Shown here: one piece after another, positions 37,901-45,077 of the stretch | How positions within the stretch are numbered: position 1 is the stretch's first letter | How the letters are laid out: each line of letters starts with the position of its first letter | Source: CAWBRY01 sp963791295 | GTDB lineage: Bacteria > Bacteroidota > Bacteroidia > Chitinophagales > Chitinophagaceae | Assembly: GCA_963791295.1 (NCBI GenBank) | Contig: CAWBRY010000004.1 | Coordinates: 186,001 to 250,000, forward strand | Length of the DNA stretch: 64,000 nt | Reading direction: 5' to 3' | Position numbers and translations under genes: made by a program | The notes under the pieces: model-generated | Seen by the model: the letters and a program-made list of their open reading frames with translations, nothing else | Databases searched by the model: none | What the model was told of the DNA's origin: nothing

Positions 37901-38285
37901 CAACTTCAGCACCCGTTCGCTCCTGTCTTACCAGAGATATTTCCATATCTCTTCCAGTTACGGCAGCCACTTCCATTACGTCAAATCCGACAAAGGTTAT
38001 CACCAGGGTACCGCCTTCCTTCACACTAATGGAGAAATTGCCATCAGCATTGGCAACCACTGAATTAGTAGTCCCCTTTTCCATGACGGTGGCGCCGGCC
38101 AGCGGCTTGCCTTCCGGATCCCGGATCATCCCCCTGACGACGACATCCTTCGGAACTGCTTTCCCAAAGTGAAAACCATCAGCAGCCGGATTTTTATCAA
38201 AAGCAAAGGAGAGATTTGTAACGAACAAAGGAATCAGGAAGAAGATTCCCCTGGTTAACAAGGGCGTAAGCAATCTACTTTTCAT
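34983..38285 (-). CDS. SusC/RagA-like TonB-dependent outer-membrane transporter
   Basis: The ATG at 38285 (MKSRLLTPLLTRGIFFLIPL) gives 1100 residues with a signal peptide; an ATG at 38324 would precede it. A carboxypeptidase-regulatory-like domain (residues about 50-120: VVRGMIRDPEGKPLAGATVMEKG) is followed by the plug (VVVTALGIRKEKNKISYATQEVKG near 132, then VIDGVPTDKDNFDYW) and the 22-strand barrel ending in NIGINLNLKF. It would import oligosaccharides with its SusD partner, powered by TonB. It is divergent from the AraC gene. Confidence 0.93.
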   Translation of the reverse strand: MKSRLLTPLLTRGIFFLIPLFVTNLSFAFDKNPAADGFHFGKAVPKDVVVRGMIRDPEGKPLAGATVMEKGTTNSVVANADGNFSISVKEGGTLVITFVGFDVMEVAAVTGRDMEISLVRQERTGAEVVVTALGIRKEKNKISYATQEVKGAALEKAPEANVAENLIGKVAGLSILPKSNLFENPEILLRGKETLVVIDGVPTDKDNFDYWSLNANDIENVNVLKGTAAAALYGSLGINGAIMITTKKGKAGSRGVEVAYNTTTQMQAGYLKIPKQQTQYGMGYGGYYAFVDGKSGGGWNDDYGYVWGPKLNNPNPSTPSGFDEFPQYNSPYDPNVLYDFEQGGFQGQSHYKPTPWISKGKDNLKNFLNNEMITTHNISVAGKNENADYRISVTHMYQKGQVPNTHLNSTTVSLAGGLKVNDKLKLEATLAYNKQYSPNFPLTYYGANNFFYNILLWMGTDVDIRDLRNYWQPAGGRVDGGVFVPYGVKDVQQFNYNYTWYNNPWYIAYEALNGYQNDVITGQVNATYDFTKDLTLFVRSGVITNNVLSTLKVPKSYIYYELTDIDGNYYEDRATNFQIVTDALLTYRKTFAKNFNMTLSGGASSRYNSANFLRSRTDGLNVPADYNLDNTIRPIRTTNKKADRIVNSVFGYFDADYKKMVFVGVTARNDVTSSLQKPNNSYFYPSVSGGILLTTMFKLPAFINYWKIRGSWAKVSTDNVNIESGADGIYRNWYGTLPVYETGPRWNGTNASLTLPGTLIQSNIKPNTTLSHEYGTEMRFLKGRIGVDFTYFNYTDKDFAITAPVSNASGYGFQLVNGDQITRKGLELVLLGTPIKSKDLRWDITANWSNVHSYVDEYYGGLQIRDGVKVGERTDVYRTRFWDRSPDGQIIYGSNGFPTKTDHAVNIGRTDPNYIFGINNAVNYKNLSLSFQFDGRIGGIMNNFVEQKLFEGGTHPATATSYRDDAYAGNATYVGEGLVVTSGSVDYDIQGNIISDSRKYAANTTAVNYFDWVFAVYVSDIPYPMYKRSFVKLREIVLSYTATPKLLKKTPFIKGASVSLTGRNLAIFTKVPFTDPDGYDGGSLAEPSYRNIGINLNLKF

Positions 38286-38397
38286 GATAGCAGTTTTTAA
38301 CGTTAAACATTTGGTTGCGGTCAAGTTGAAAGGCTCAACTTTCCCTACTCAGAATCTTACATGATCGTGTCGGTAGCCCAAACACGTTGCTTATTTC

Positions 38398-38425
38398 CAA
38401 AACTAAAAGGCTTTAAAAGAGCAAA
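38398..38425 (-). promoter_or_regulatory. Possible promoter of the first susC
   Basis: On the minus strand TTTG (38422-38425) is followed after 16 bases by TAGTTTTG (38398-38405). The -7 box matches TAnnTTTG but the spacer is short for this class. It lies in the 228-base region shared with the AraC gene, where an operator would be expected; a palindrome that could be one was not found. Confidence 0.4.
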
Positions 38426-38513
38426 CTACCATTATTTCGAAATAAACTTATACTTTTTTAGCAAACCTGAGCAAATATTAAATAAATTTAAAGCATAAAA
38501 CAATCGAATAATC

Positions 38514-39383
38514 ATGAAGCCGGCATTGGAACATTTACCGAGAGAGAAGGGGCATTCTTTTGTGGTAAAATACTTTGATTACAACTATTATCCCACCCCC
38601 TGGCACTACCACCCCGAATACGAGATCGTCATGGTGACCGAAAGTACCGGCAAACGATTCATTGGTGACCATATCACCGACTTTCAACCAGGCAACCTCG
38701 CTTTCCTCGGACCTAATGTTCCCCATACCTATCGAAACGATGATAAGTATTACGTGGAAGGATCCACTTTAAGGGCAAAATCGATAGTGATTCATTTTAC
38801 CCAGCAATCCCTTGGCAAAGACTTCCTGGAATTGCCGGAAGCTGCACTCCTTCAAAAATTATTTGAGCGTTCGCTTTATGGATTAGATATATATGGTGAG
38901 ACGTACGAGCGGGTGAGCAGGAAATTGCAGGAGATCGTTTCTTTAACAGGTTTAAAACGATGGCTCTGCCTCATCGAAATACTTCTCGATATCGCCGAAT
39001 CCAAAACGTTATCTCCGATTACGCGAACTCCTCACATCGGTTACAATGAAAAAGAATCCAAACGATTGTGCAGTGTTATCGACTGGATCTCTGCCAATTT
39101 TGAAAAAGAAATAAGACTGTCGGAAGCTGCTCAGATCGCTCAGATGAATGAAAATGCGTTCTCCCGGTTCTTTTCGTTGCGTACGCGCATCACTTTCTCC
39201 GCATTCGTCCAGGAGCTAAGACTTCAGAAGGCCGCCAAACTATTGGTAGAAAATGATATGAGCATCACCCAGGTTTGTTATGAATGCGGATATAATAATA
39301 TTTCCAATTTTAACAGGCAGTTCCTCAACCAGTATCATATGAACCCGATGAAGTATAAGAAGTCTTTCCTTAAGAAAATTTAA
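38514..39383 (+). CDS. AraC family transcriptional regulator with N-terminal cupin domain
   Basis: A 289-residue protein. Residues 20-95 form a cupin sensor (WHYHPEYEIVMVTESTG, then PGNLAFLGPNVPHTYRND). Residues about 190-285 hold the two helix-turn-helix motifs, first in IRLSEAAQIAQMNENAFSRFF, second in SITQVCYECGYNNISNFNRQF, the AraC signature. It probably senses a sugar and controls the divergent susC-susD operon and the GH144 genes around it. It is the only recognisable regulator inside the carbohydrate locus; no hybrid two-component or anti-sigma regulator is present. Confidence 0.92.
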   Translation: MKPALEHLPREKGHSFVVKYFDYNYYPTPWHYHPEYEIVMVTESTGKRFIGDHITDFQPGNLAFLGPNVPHTYRNDDKYYVEGSTLRAKSIVIHFTQQSLGKDFLELPEAALLQKLFERSLYGLDIYGETYERVSRKLQEIVSLTGLKRWLCLIEILLDIAESKTLSPITRTPHIGYNEKESKRLCSVIDWISANFEKEIRLSEAAQIAQMNENAFSRFFSLRTRITFSAFVQELRLQKAAKLLVENDMSITQVCYECGYNNISNFNRQFLNQYHMNPMKYKKSFLKKI

Positions 39384-39392
39384 AGCCCGCAA

Positions 39393-40730
39393 TTAATGTA
39401 ACCAGGGACTATCGAATCCTAATTTCTTCAATCCTTTCTTTATTTCCGGGCAACTCATGAATAAGTTCCATAGTAGTCCCGACCGATAGTTTTCAATCAT
39501 CACCACGACGGGACCCTGATCGATCGCCAGGTATGATTTAGCATACCAATTCTTTGTTTGATTGAAGGCATCCACGAATCCATACTTACCCCAAATTCTT
39601 TGATTCATGTCGAAATAAAAATGTTTCAATGCCTTCATCGAATACTCGGGTGTATAAGGAAATGCGGAGAGAGCGGCAGACGGCGTGATCGTGCCATGGT
39701 CATTTGTGGGTGAATGGGCATCATAACCATTGTATGTGTCGCTGGCAGTGAGACCCCAGCAATTTTCGCCATAACCTTTAAATTTCTTCGGGTTATCTAT
39801 GCAATAGGCGCGATTGATTAAGGTGTGATGACGGTTTTGTTCCCAATAATCCGCATACTGATCCTTCAATCCCCTGGGATCCAACCCAAGAAATGAATAT
39901 TGCGAAAAGAATAAAGGCCCGCCATAGTCAAACCCTAACGGTAGCGTATAACTGTAAAACGTCTTGCCATTCTTGAAAAAATCACTTTGAGCCCATCCCT
40001 TGTGGTACACCTCTGCATCAACCGGGTATCGTTCACCGCTGGCTGCCAACACATAAAGGATCAGGCATTCATTAAAACCCCTTACCGGAAAGTTCATGGC
40101 CCAACCATTGTTTGGACTCCAATGCCAGTAGAGGACTTTCTCGCCGTTCTTCGTAAACCAATTCCATTCTATTTCGTTCCAAAGCCAGCCGATCCGCCTA
40201 CGTAGCTCACTTTCGATGGGATTATCGTCATCAAAATACTGGCGCGCACAGAGAAGACCCTGAAATAGATAAGAGGTTTCCACCAGGTCGGCGCCATCGT
40301 CCTTTCGACTAAAAGGGATCGTCTTTCCGGTAGCGCCATTCATCCAGTGTGGAAAAACTCCGTGATATGAATTTGCTTTTAATAAGAAATTCACCATGCG
40401 CAACAAAAATCGAGCAGCCGTATCTCTGGTGATCCATTGTCTGTGGACAGCGGCCACGATCGCCATCACCCCAAAGCCAGTGCCGCCGGAAGTCACAACC
40501 TCATTGCCATATCCGAAGGTTATATTGCTTCTTTCCCTGGCCATGCCACTGACGGGATGTGCAAAATCCCAGAAATAACGAAATGTTTGCTTCTCCACTT
40601 TATCGAGTAAGACTGAATCAGATAGGCCTTGTTTAGCAAGAACCTCGGATTGAGGGCGACTCTTTTCCGTTACCTGCGCAAGACAGACAACATGGAGAAA
40701 TAAAATGATGGCGAGGGAGAGAGATTTCAT
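39393..40730 (-). CDS. GH144-like (glycoamylase family) beta-1,2-glucanase candidate, secreted
   Basis: A 445-residue protein with a signal peptide (MKSLSLAIILFLHVVCLAQ). Family motifs are QTFRYFWDFAHPVSGMARERSN near 50, GGTGFGVMAIVAAVHRQWI near 83, DDGADLVETSYLFQGLL near 150, FPVRGFNECLILYVLA near 215 and AIDQGPVVVMIENYRSGLLWNLF near 415. It is closest in layout to the copy at 40774, from which it is separated by a short palindromic repeat element. The stop is convergent with the AraC gene at nine bases distance. Confidence 0.88.
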   Translation of the reverse strand: MKSLSLAIILFLHVVCLAQVTEKSRPQSEVLAKQGLSDSVLLDKVEKQTFRYFWDFAHPVSGMARERSNITFGYGNEVVTSGGTGFGVMAIVAAVHRQWITRDTAARFLLRMVNFLLKANSYHGVFPHWMNGATGKTIPFSRKDDGADLVETSYLFQGLLCARQYFDDDNPIESELRRRIGWLWNEIEWNWFTKNGEKVLYWHWSPNNGWAMNFPVRGFNECLILYVLAASGERYPVDAEVYHKGWAQSDFFKNGKTFYSYTLPLGFDYGGPLFFSQYSFLGLDPRGLKDQYADYWEQNRHHTLINRAYCIDNPKKFKGYGENCWGLTASDTYNGYDAHSPTNDHGTITPSAALSAFPYTPEYSMKALKHFYFDMNQRIWGKYGFVDAFNQTKNWYAKSYLAIDQGPVVVMIENYRSGLLWNLFMSCPEIKKGLKKLGFDSPWLH

Positions 40731-40737
40731 TTTTTAA

Positions 40738-40772
40738 CTTATTCACGCAATCCCCTCCGACGGAGGGGAAGT
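40738..40772 (-). repeat. Palindromic dispersed repeat, copy 1 (REP-like)
   Basis: Its core CCCCTCCGTCGGAGGGG (plus-strand 40752-40768 reads with a central A) is a 17-base near-perfect palindrome. Similarity to the copy at 63780-63814 extends beyond the palindrome for about 14 bases on one side (ATtGCGTgAATAaG against ATaGCGTaAATAg). It fills most of the 43-base gap between two GH144 genes. Confidence 0.65.
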
Positions 40773-40773
40773 T

Positions 40774-42420
40774 TCACAAATACGGCGCCGTAAATCCAAG
40801 TCGTTGCAGCCCATTCTTTATTTCCGGCGCACCGGAAAATAAATTCCACAACAACCCCGAACGATAATTTTCTATCATCACAATGATTGGCCCCTGGTCA
40901 ATCGCCAGTGTAGAGTTTGCAAACCAAAGATCTTTCAGACTGAACGCATCATAGAAACCATAGGGCCCCCATAATTTATCTCCCAACTTATAATAGAAGA
41001 ACTTCAACGCATTCATTGACTCTGTTGGAGTATAGGGAAAAGAAGATAGCGCCGCCGTCGGTGTGATCACTCCGCGGTCATTGTTCGGTTCGTTGGCGGC
41101 ATAGCCATTTGGCACGTCACTAGCCGTAAGCCCCCAGCAAAGATTACTATAGCCATAATATCCCCGGGGATTGGCCTTACAATATTCGTAGTTGATCAAT
41201 GTATGATTCGTCGTTTGAGTCTGATAGTTCGCGTAGGCATCTACCAGACCGTTCGGATTGATTCCGAGAAATGAATAATGTGCAAAAAAGAGTGGACCCC
41301 CATTGGCCGGACCAAGCGGTAGCGGATATCCATAGTAAGTATTGTTGTTTTCTATTCCTCCATTGTCAGCCCATCCATCATCATATACGTCTTTGGGAAT
41401 AGCGTCCGTACTTGAAGCAGCGGCAAGCACATAAACAATAAGCGCCTCATTCCACCCGCGAATAGAGTGATTAATGACCCAGTTAAGAGTCGGACTCCAA
41501 TGCCAATACAATATATTTTGAGCATTTTGCCTGAACCAGCTCCACTCCACTGCATTCCAGATAGAGTTGATCTTGGTCCTTAACTCCGTCTCGACCGGGT
41601 CGGCTGTATTGAAATATTGCCTGGCAATAAGTAAACCATTGATTAAATAAGAAGTTTCCACGAGGTCAGCGCCATTGTCATTATCACTGAATGGAATCGT
41701 TACGCCTGTCGCTCCATCGAGCCAATGTGCAAATGCGCCGTGATAGCGACTACATTTTTCTATCAGGAAATTGGTGATCGTCAATATGCGATCGCGGCCT
41801 TCCGTCCGCGTTATGAAATTTCTATTGATAGCTGCCACAATAGACATGATACCAAAGCCCGTACCTCCCGTTGTTACCAGGTCACCACTGGTGTTCCTTT
41901 CCCTTGCCATTCCACTGACGGGATGGCCAAACTCCCAAAAATAACGGAAGGTTCTTCGCTGAACTGTATCCAACAATTGATCGTCGGTATATAGCGGGAA
42001 TTTATCCGATGAATCAAGAGAAGTAATGAATTGAATTGCTATTCCTGTACCGAGCTTGCCTGTATTGATTGATTGCAAATCAGTAGTAGCCTGGATTGAA
42101 TAACGAGTAAGATGTTTTAATGAAGTTTGCGGTTCAATGACTACAACACTATCATTATTCTCGTAGGAAAAATTCAATGGAACGGGAGTAATGCTGTTCT
42201 CGTTCACGGATATACTGTTGGCGGTAGATTGCCTGTCCACTGCATTGTTGAAGATCAACTTGATTCTGGGTGTGACCTTCACATCATAATAAATTGCCGA
42301 ATTGGGTCTATCATCGATCTGCTGCCCGAGGAATTGCAGCGTGGTAGGAGAAACGGAGTCCTTTTTTTGACAGGAGATGGCAAATGTCAGAACAATCACT
42401 ATACTATACACCCTTCTCAT
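40774..42420 (-). CDS. GH144-like beta-1,2-glucanase candidate with N-terminal Ig-like domain, lipoprotein
   Basis: A 548-residue protein. The signal peptide ends at Cys17 (VLTFAISCQKKD), so it is probably a lipoprotein. Residues about 30-130 form a bacterial Ig-like (Big_5-type) domain with KLIFNNAVDRQSTANSISV and LKHLTRYSIQATTDL. The GH144-like region begins near 145: QRRTFRYFWEFGHPVSGMARER, GGTGFGIMSIVAAINRNFI, NGADLVETSYLINGLL, and AIDQGPIIVMIENYRSGLLWNLF near 520. It may act at the cell surface, and the Ig-like domain may serve as a spacer or for docking. A strong terminator lies just upstream. Confidence 0.88.
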   Translation of the reverse strand: MRRVYSIVIVLTFAISCQKKDSVSPTTLQFLGQQIDDRPNSAIYYDVKVTPRIKLIFNNAVDRQSTANSISVNENSITPVPLNFSYENNDSVVVIEPQTSLKHLTRYSIQATTDLQSINTGKLGTGIAIQFITSLDSSDKFPLYTDDQLLDTVQRRTFRYFWEFGHPVSGMARERNTSGDLVTTGGTGFGIMSIVAAINRNFITRTEGRDRILTITNFLIEKCSRYHGAFAHWLDGATGVTIPFSDNDNGADLVETSYLINGLLIARQYFNTADPVETELRTKINSIWNAVEWSWFRQNAQNILYWHWSPTLNWVINHSIRGWNEALIVYVLAAASSTDAIPKDVYDDGWADNGGIENNNTYYGYPLPLGPANGGPLFFAHYSFLGINPNGLVDAYANYQTQTTNHTLINYEYCKANPRGYYGYSNLCWGLTASDVPNGYAANEPNNDRGVITPTAALSSFPYTPTESMNALKFFYYKLGDKLWGPYGFYDAFSLKDLWFANSTLAIDQGPIIVMIENYRSGLLWNLFSGAPEIKNGLQRLGFTAPYL

Positions 42421-42446
42421 CTACATAGCATTTTAATATAGCTGTG

Positions 42447-42475
42447 AAAAAACGGGGCTGGAAACCAGCCCCGTT
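42447..42475 (-). terminator. Strong rho-independent terminator after the LamG lipoprotein gene
   Basis: AACGGGGCTGG (42451-42461) pairs perfectly over 11 bases with CCAGCCCCGTT (42465-42475), with a three-base loop. On the minus strand the stem is followed by six T residues (42447-42452 region). It lies 18 bases after the LamG stop and ends the second SusCD operon, so the GH144 genes downstream need read-through or their own promoter. Confidence 0.85.
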
Positions 42476-42492
42476 ATAGATGGAATCAGAAA

Positions 42493-43404
42493 TTATCTTC
42501 CTGCTTTTCCTAATTGATAAAGTGCAGTGATCTCTGCGTCCGTTAATAATTTATCATAAACGCGGATCTCATCGATCTTGCCGGTAAATCCTGTTGTCCA
42601 GTCATCCGTAGAGACCGTCTTGCCGGGGATATTATTATACCATCCGCCAATGATTATTTCATGAGCAGAATAGACAAAGGAATTGGTGCCTCTGTTTTCG
42701 AAATTGGTATTACTTACCAATGCGCTGTCGGCATAAATCCTCCAAACGCTTTGTGCACCTGTTCCACCTGCCGGATTGTAGGTAGTGACTACATGCACCC
42801 ACTGTCCCGTACCTGCTTTTTTCACTACTTTATACTCCGTACCGGCGATACCGTAATTATTGATGTTGTCCTGCAGACCTGCAGCATCACTATAAATGGA
42901 CTTAAACGTCATCGTATCCGAAGTTGGCGCGTATTGCCCAGCTTCATATAACAGGCTGACATCCCCAAAGAGCTGTCCCGGCCTTGCCATCTGAAAATAC
43001 TGGTAAGGGTGATTATTTGCGGGAGGAACACCCATGTCTACAAAGTTGTTCGTACCCTGTATCCAAGCGCTAATGCTAAAAGCATGATTGGAAGTCAAGG
43101 CACCCACCGGACTTGCCGTATAGATATATCCATTGGAAAAAGCGCCTCCCTGTCCTTTTACACCAGTCGAATACGTTACTCCTGAACTGGAGGTTTCGGC
43201 GGTACTGGATTTAGCTTCAGTTGAATTTCCATCCAGTGGCCAATAAGCTTTCAGATTAGCTGCTGCTACCTCGTCAGAATTGTTGTAGCCGCCGATTGGA
43301 GGTAGAGGGACATCGTCATTTTTGTTACAATCTCCCGCAGTCAAGAGAGAGAAGACTGCCAGGCAAGCAATCATTAAATAAATGCTACTGAATTTTGTTT
43401 TCAT
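42493..43404 (-). CDS. LamG-type (concanavalin A-like) domain lipoprotein, probable surface glycan-binding protein
   Basis: The ATG at 43404 gives 303 residues; an ATG at 43413 would add three. A signal peptide is followed by a Cys (TAGDCNKND) with an imperfect lipobox. The rest is a LamG-like beta-sandwich: LKAYWPLDGNSTEAKSS near 50, AFSISAWIQG near 110, GQWVHVVTTYNPAGG, and the ending FTGKIDEIRVYDKLLTDAEITAL. It is encoded after a SusCD pair, the usual place for an extra surface glycan-binding protein (SGBP). The 195-base gap before it has a weak AAGAATC/GATTCTT stem. Confidence 0.82.
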   Translation of the reverse strand: MKTKFSSIYLMIACLAVFSLLTAGDCNKNDDVPLPPIGGYNNSDEVAAANLKAYWPLDGNSTEAKSSTAETSSSGVTYSTGVKGQGGAFSNGYIYTASPVGALTSNHAFSISAWIQGTNNFVDMGVPPANNHPYQYFQMARPGQLFGDVSLLYEAGQYAPTSDTMTFKSIYSDAAGLQDNINNYGIAGTEYKVVKKAGTGQWVHVVTTYNPAGGTGAQSVWRIYADSALVSNTNFENRGTNSFVYSAHEIIIGGWYNNIPGKTVSTDDWTTGFTGKIDEIRVYDKLLTDAEITALYQLGKAGR

Positions 43405-43608
43405 GATGTTCATTTTTATATAAGTATTAAAAGGTTTCGCTTAGAGGGGTGTAAGGTTGGCAGACAACACCAGACAGAAAAACAAATCTTGGAGCTGAAT
43501 ATTTTATCCGCGAGATATTTTTGCATTTTCTTCCGAACTTTTTTAATATAACAAGAATCAGGCCTCCTTCTTCAACTACCTCCGTTTCAGCCTCTTTGCA
43601 CCCGATTC

Positions 43609-45069
43609 TTAATTGTAACCGGGGTTTTGTTTCAAGCGGCCCCCGCTCAAATTGATCTGGTTTTGTGGTATGGGAAAAAGGTCATGTTTCGGAGAAACAT
43701 AGGGTTTTCCCAGCGCGTTTAGCACGGCCGCCGCCCGGCCTGTTCGCCTTAAATCAAACATCCGGTCATGCTCAAAGGCCATTTCAACTCTCCTTTCCTT
43801 CCATATAGCATCTCGCAGCAGCGCTTGCGTATTAGCCGCAGTATTTGGCAGCCCTGCCCGGTTCCTGATCAAATTCAACGCATCCTCGGCAGGACCGGTA
43901 TTTCCCAGTTCATTCTCATCTTCAGCCTTAATGAGCAAAATTTCCCCCAACCGTAGAACCCGGAGATTCTTGTTTGATTCCCAATCCTCGCCATCAAAAG
44001 ATTCCTGCGTCTTGCTCACATATGATTTATAATTATACCTCGGATTGGGAGCTCCGGGGTTGGTATGAAATCCATCCCACAATGTCTGACCCGAAAATAT
44101 AATGGTCGCATCCTTGCGAAGGTCCCCCGGTTCGTAGGCATTCACCAGATCCAGTGAAGGAACATTGAATCCCCATCCTAGCCCACCGGCACCTCGTGGA
44201 GCCTGCGTGACGAAATACCCTTGAATGCCTTTGTTGGGTGTGGTTCCAATGCAATTGATTTCCCAAATCGATTCCGAAGAAAACTCTCCTGCTTCCCTCC
44301 AGATCATTGAATAATCCGACAATAAAGAATACGGTCCTGCAATAACCGCGTCGGCCATCGCTTTTGACAGGTCCCATTTTTCTTCATATAAATAAACTTT
44401 CGACAGCAATGCCTGTGCGGCTCCCATACTAACTCTTCCTCTTTCCGGAACTGGAATCATCACAGGAAGACTGGGTATCGCAGCAATAAGATCGCTTTCA
44501 ATGAATGCATAAATTTCTTCTGCCGTGGCTCTATCACTCGCCGAATCGATATCAGCCTGGGATTCCAATACCTTGTCGATCAGCGGCACGCCACCATAGG
44601 TGCGAACCAGATTAAAATAAAAATAAGCCCTCAGGAAATGAGCTTCTCCGATATACCGGTTTTTTTCGGCATCTGGCAGATCCATGGTGGGTAGAAATTT
44701 TAGCGCATACGTGGCCCTTCCAATTCCTCCGAAATTGCTTTGCCATACCTCATCAAACGAAAGACCAGATGGAGTAAAGGTCCAGCCATCCAGGAGATTC
44801 TTATCGTTTCCCGTATCACCCGCATCGCTGCCTTTATCAGCATCATCGGAGGTTATACTGGTTATACCAATCCAGGAAAATGAGTGCTCTTCCCAATCAT
44901 ATAATTTGTTATAGACCGCTGCAATCAATCGTTGCGCTCCATCCTGTGGGTTATTCAGCAAATCCTGTATCGTGACATCCCTCGGTGGTTCTTCCAAAAA
45001 CTTCTTGCTGCAGGAGAGGAAGGAAGCACCAGAAAGAAGGATAGCTAAAAATATATTACTCTTTTTCAT
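43609..45069 (-). CDS. SusD/RagB-like outer-membrane glycan-binding lipoprotein
   Basis: The ATG at 45069 (MKKSNIFLAILLSGASFLSC) gives 486 residues with Cys20 as lipid anchor; an ATG at 45081 overlaps the susC stop. The classic SusD pattern is present: KKFLEEPPRDVTIQDLL after the Cys, RYIGEAHFLRAYFYFNLVRTYGGVPLID near 130 and the C-terminal RRVEMAFEHDRMFDLRRTGRA and NPGYN end. TPR-like helices would pack on the SusC channel. It differs from the SusD at 33496, which is of another subfamily, so the two pairs may take up different glycans or lengths. Confidence 0.93.
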   Translation of the reverse strand: MKKSNIFLAILLSGASFLSCSKKFLEEPPRDVTIQDLLNNPQDGAQRLIAAVYNKLYDWEEHSFSWIGITSITSDDADKGSDAGDTGNDKNLLDGWTFTPSGLSFDEVWQSNFGGIGRATYALKFLPTMDLPDAEKNRYIGEAHFLRAYFYFNLVRTYGGVPLIDKVLESQADIDSASDRATAEEIYAFIESDLIAAIPSLPVMIPVPERGRVSMGAAQALLSKVYLYEEKWDLSKAMADAVIAGPYSLLSDYSMIWREAGEFSSESIWEINCIGTTPNKGIQGYFVTQAPRGAGGLGWGFNVPSLDLVNAYEPGDLRKDATIIFSGQTLWDGFHTNPGAPNPRYNYKSYVSKTQESFDGEDWESNKNLRVLRLGEILLIKAEDENELGNTGPAEDALNLIRNRAGLPNTAANTQALLRDAIWKERRVEMAFEHDRMFDLRRTGRAAAVLNALGKPYVSPKHDLFPIPQNQINLSGGRLKQNPGYN

Positions 45070-45077
45070 AGTAAAAA

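Noticed and set aside
37672..38172. 166-codon plus-strand open frame inside the first susC
   Set aside because: Antisense of the conserved SusC plug and regulatory-like domain; no start context or homology pattern.
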